This document shows, piece by piece, positions 63,490 through 64,000 of a DNA stretch of 64,000 nucleotides. Positions within the stretch are counted from its first letter, which is position 1. Each line of letters opens with the position of its first letter. A program made the translations under genes and the position numbers. Under the pieces are notes generated by a model that saw only the letters and a list, made by a program, of their open reading frames with translations, did no database searches and was not told where the DNA came from. Origin of the DNA: Flectobacillus longus (GTDB lineage Bacteria; Bacteroidota; Bacteroidia; Cytophagales; Spirosomataceae); NCBI RefSeq assembly GCF_030056705.1, contig NZ_JASHIC010000035.1:18015-82014 (forward strand), read 5' to 3'.

Positions 63490-64000
63490 AATATAAGAAT
63501 TAATAAAATTTATAAATGATTACGACACAGCTATTCATCATCTACAACTCAACGTGTATTTATGACACAATTACTTAAGTAAAATAATACAAAAAATACT
63601 ATCATAAATATTATTTTTTAGCAAAATAATACTAAACATTACTCCTACAACAATTTATATTCAACAATTACTCTCTTTAGACACCCTCTAAAAGCAGTTG
63701 AATTCTTAGATTTTCCCACATATAAGATAGGTATTAGTGCTGAGTTGTGAATGTATTTTTTTAATTATCAATATATTACCTCTGAAATTGATTAGATCTT
63801 ATTCTGCACGATTATTTAAGTAATCGTGCAGAATAAGATCTAAGTTATGTGTTTAGTCACTAGGCAACAGGCACAAGGCAAAGAGTGTTAAAATGTTTTT
63901 TAATAACCACAGCCATGCTTTTTCCAAAGCCCACCGCCGAAAGCCGTTACCTGAAAGCCCAAAGCCCAATCTTAAATTTTACCCGCTTTAAGCTCTAGGC
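63490..64000. other. Non-coding end of the window with repeats
   Basis: 511 bp without a recognised gene. A dispersed repeat copy (GTATTAGTGCTGAGTTGTGA) lies at 63731-63750. From 63844 onward the text is low-complexity spacer sequence with recurring AAAGCCC units, ending in GCTTTAAGCTCTAGGC at 63985-64000, reminiscent of other spacers. The region upstream of 63560 should carry the sigma-gene promoter, but no clear element was seen. Confidence 0.5.
63792..63843. repeat. Perfect 23-bp hairpin palindrome
   Basis: Arms 63792-63814 and 63821-63843 are exact complements (left arm starts TTAGATCTTATTCTGCACGA) with loop TTTAAG. No T run follows on either side, so it is not an obvious terminator. Confidence 0.7.

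Noticed and set aside
1..64000. tRNA, rRNA or insertion-sequence genes
   Set aside because: No cloverleaf, rRNA or transposase signature was recognised by eye in any spacer or frame.

Overview
The window looks like a Bacteroidota genome, probably order Cytophagales. Supporting signs are the low GC content, two SusC/SusD pairs, an ECF sigma/FecR pair, promoter -7 elements of the TAnnTTTG type, many Sec and lipoprotein signal peptides, and intergenic spacers full of decayed inverted repeats. It also carries a complete iteron-type replication and partition module (rep, parA, parB, six phased iterons plus a seventh, two perfect DnaA boxes, centromere-like palindromes). The segment is therefore probably part of a large plasmid, megaplasmid or chromid, or holds an integrated one. 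No rRNA, tRNA, CRISPR array or insertion sequence was recognised.

Layout. 1-7.7 kb: a LysR regulator (cut by the window edge) divergent from a five-gene histidine-utilisation operon, hutH-hutI-hutU-hutG-hutF, which encodes the route to glutamate via formylglutamate and ends in a clear terminator. 7.9-14.9 kb: an orphan FdtA/QdtA-like cupin, the tail of a lost zinc alcohol dehydrogenase, a cyclophilin-like lipoprotein, a cupin, a hexapeptide acetyltransferase, a three-gene operon (unknown envelope protein plus both subunits of an IorAB-type molybdenum hydroxylase) and a divergent AraC regulator. 15.0-21.1 kb: the replicon core. A tripartite HipB-HipS-HipT toxin-antitoxin operon with three operator palindromes is followed by about 0.7 kb of dense cis-acting repeats, then parB, parA, rep and the iteron origin, all on the minus strand.

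21.1-38.1 kb: a sialic-acid scavenging locus. It has a GntR/FCD regulator divergent from SusC-SusD, then sialate lyase, mutarotase, MFS transporter, ManNAc/GlcNAc epimerase, sialidase, GH20 hexosaminidase, sialate O-acetylesterase, an SGNH hydrolase and a YdcF-like protein. Together these cover release, outer- and inner-membrane uptake, deacetylation and cleavage of host-type sialoglycans. 38.2-46.5 kb: a TolC-RND-adaptor efflux operon divergent from an OmpR-type two-component system. 46.7-53.0 kb: a planctomycete-style cassette (DUF1549/DUF1553 cytochrome, DUF1501, DUF2231/cytochrome/LRR). 53.4 kb: an O6-alkylguanine-DNA alkyltransferase. 54.3-63.5 kb: an ECF sigma, FecR, STN-type SusC, SusD and GH29 alpha-L-fucosidase locus, with a strong terminator between susD and the fucosidase gene.

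The most interesting part is 15.0-21.0 kb, where addiction (HipBST), segregation (ParAB) and replication (Rep) modules adjoin and carry four different families of DNA repeats. The two glycan loci contrast in regulation: the sialate SusC lacks an STN domain and faces a GntR repressor, whereas the fucose SusC has an STN domain and sits beside sigma/anti-sigma genes. Positions come from reading the sequence by eye; no database search was run.
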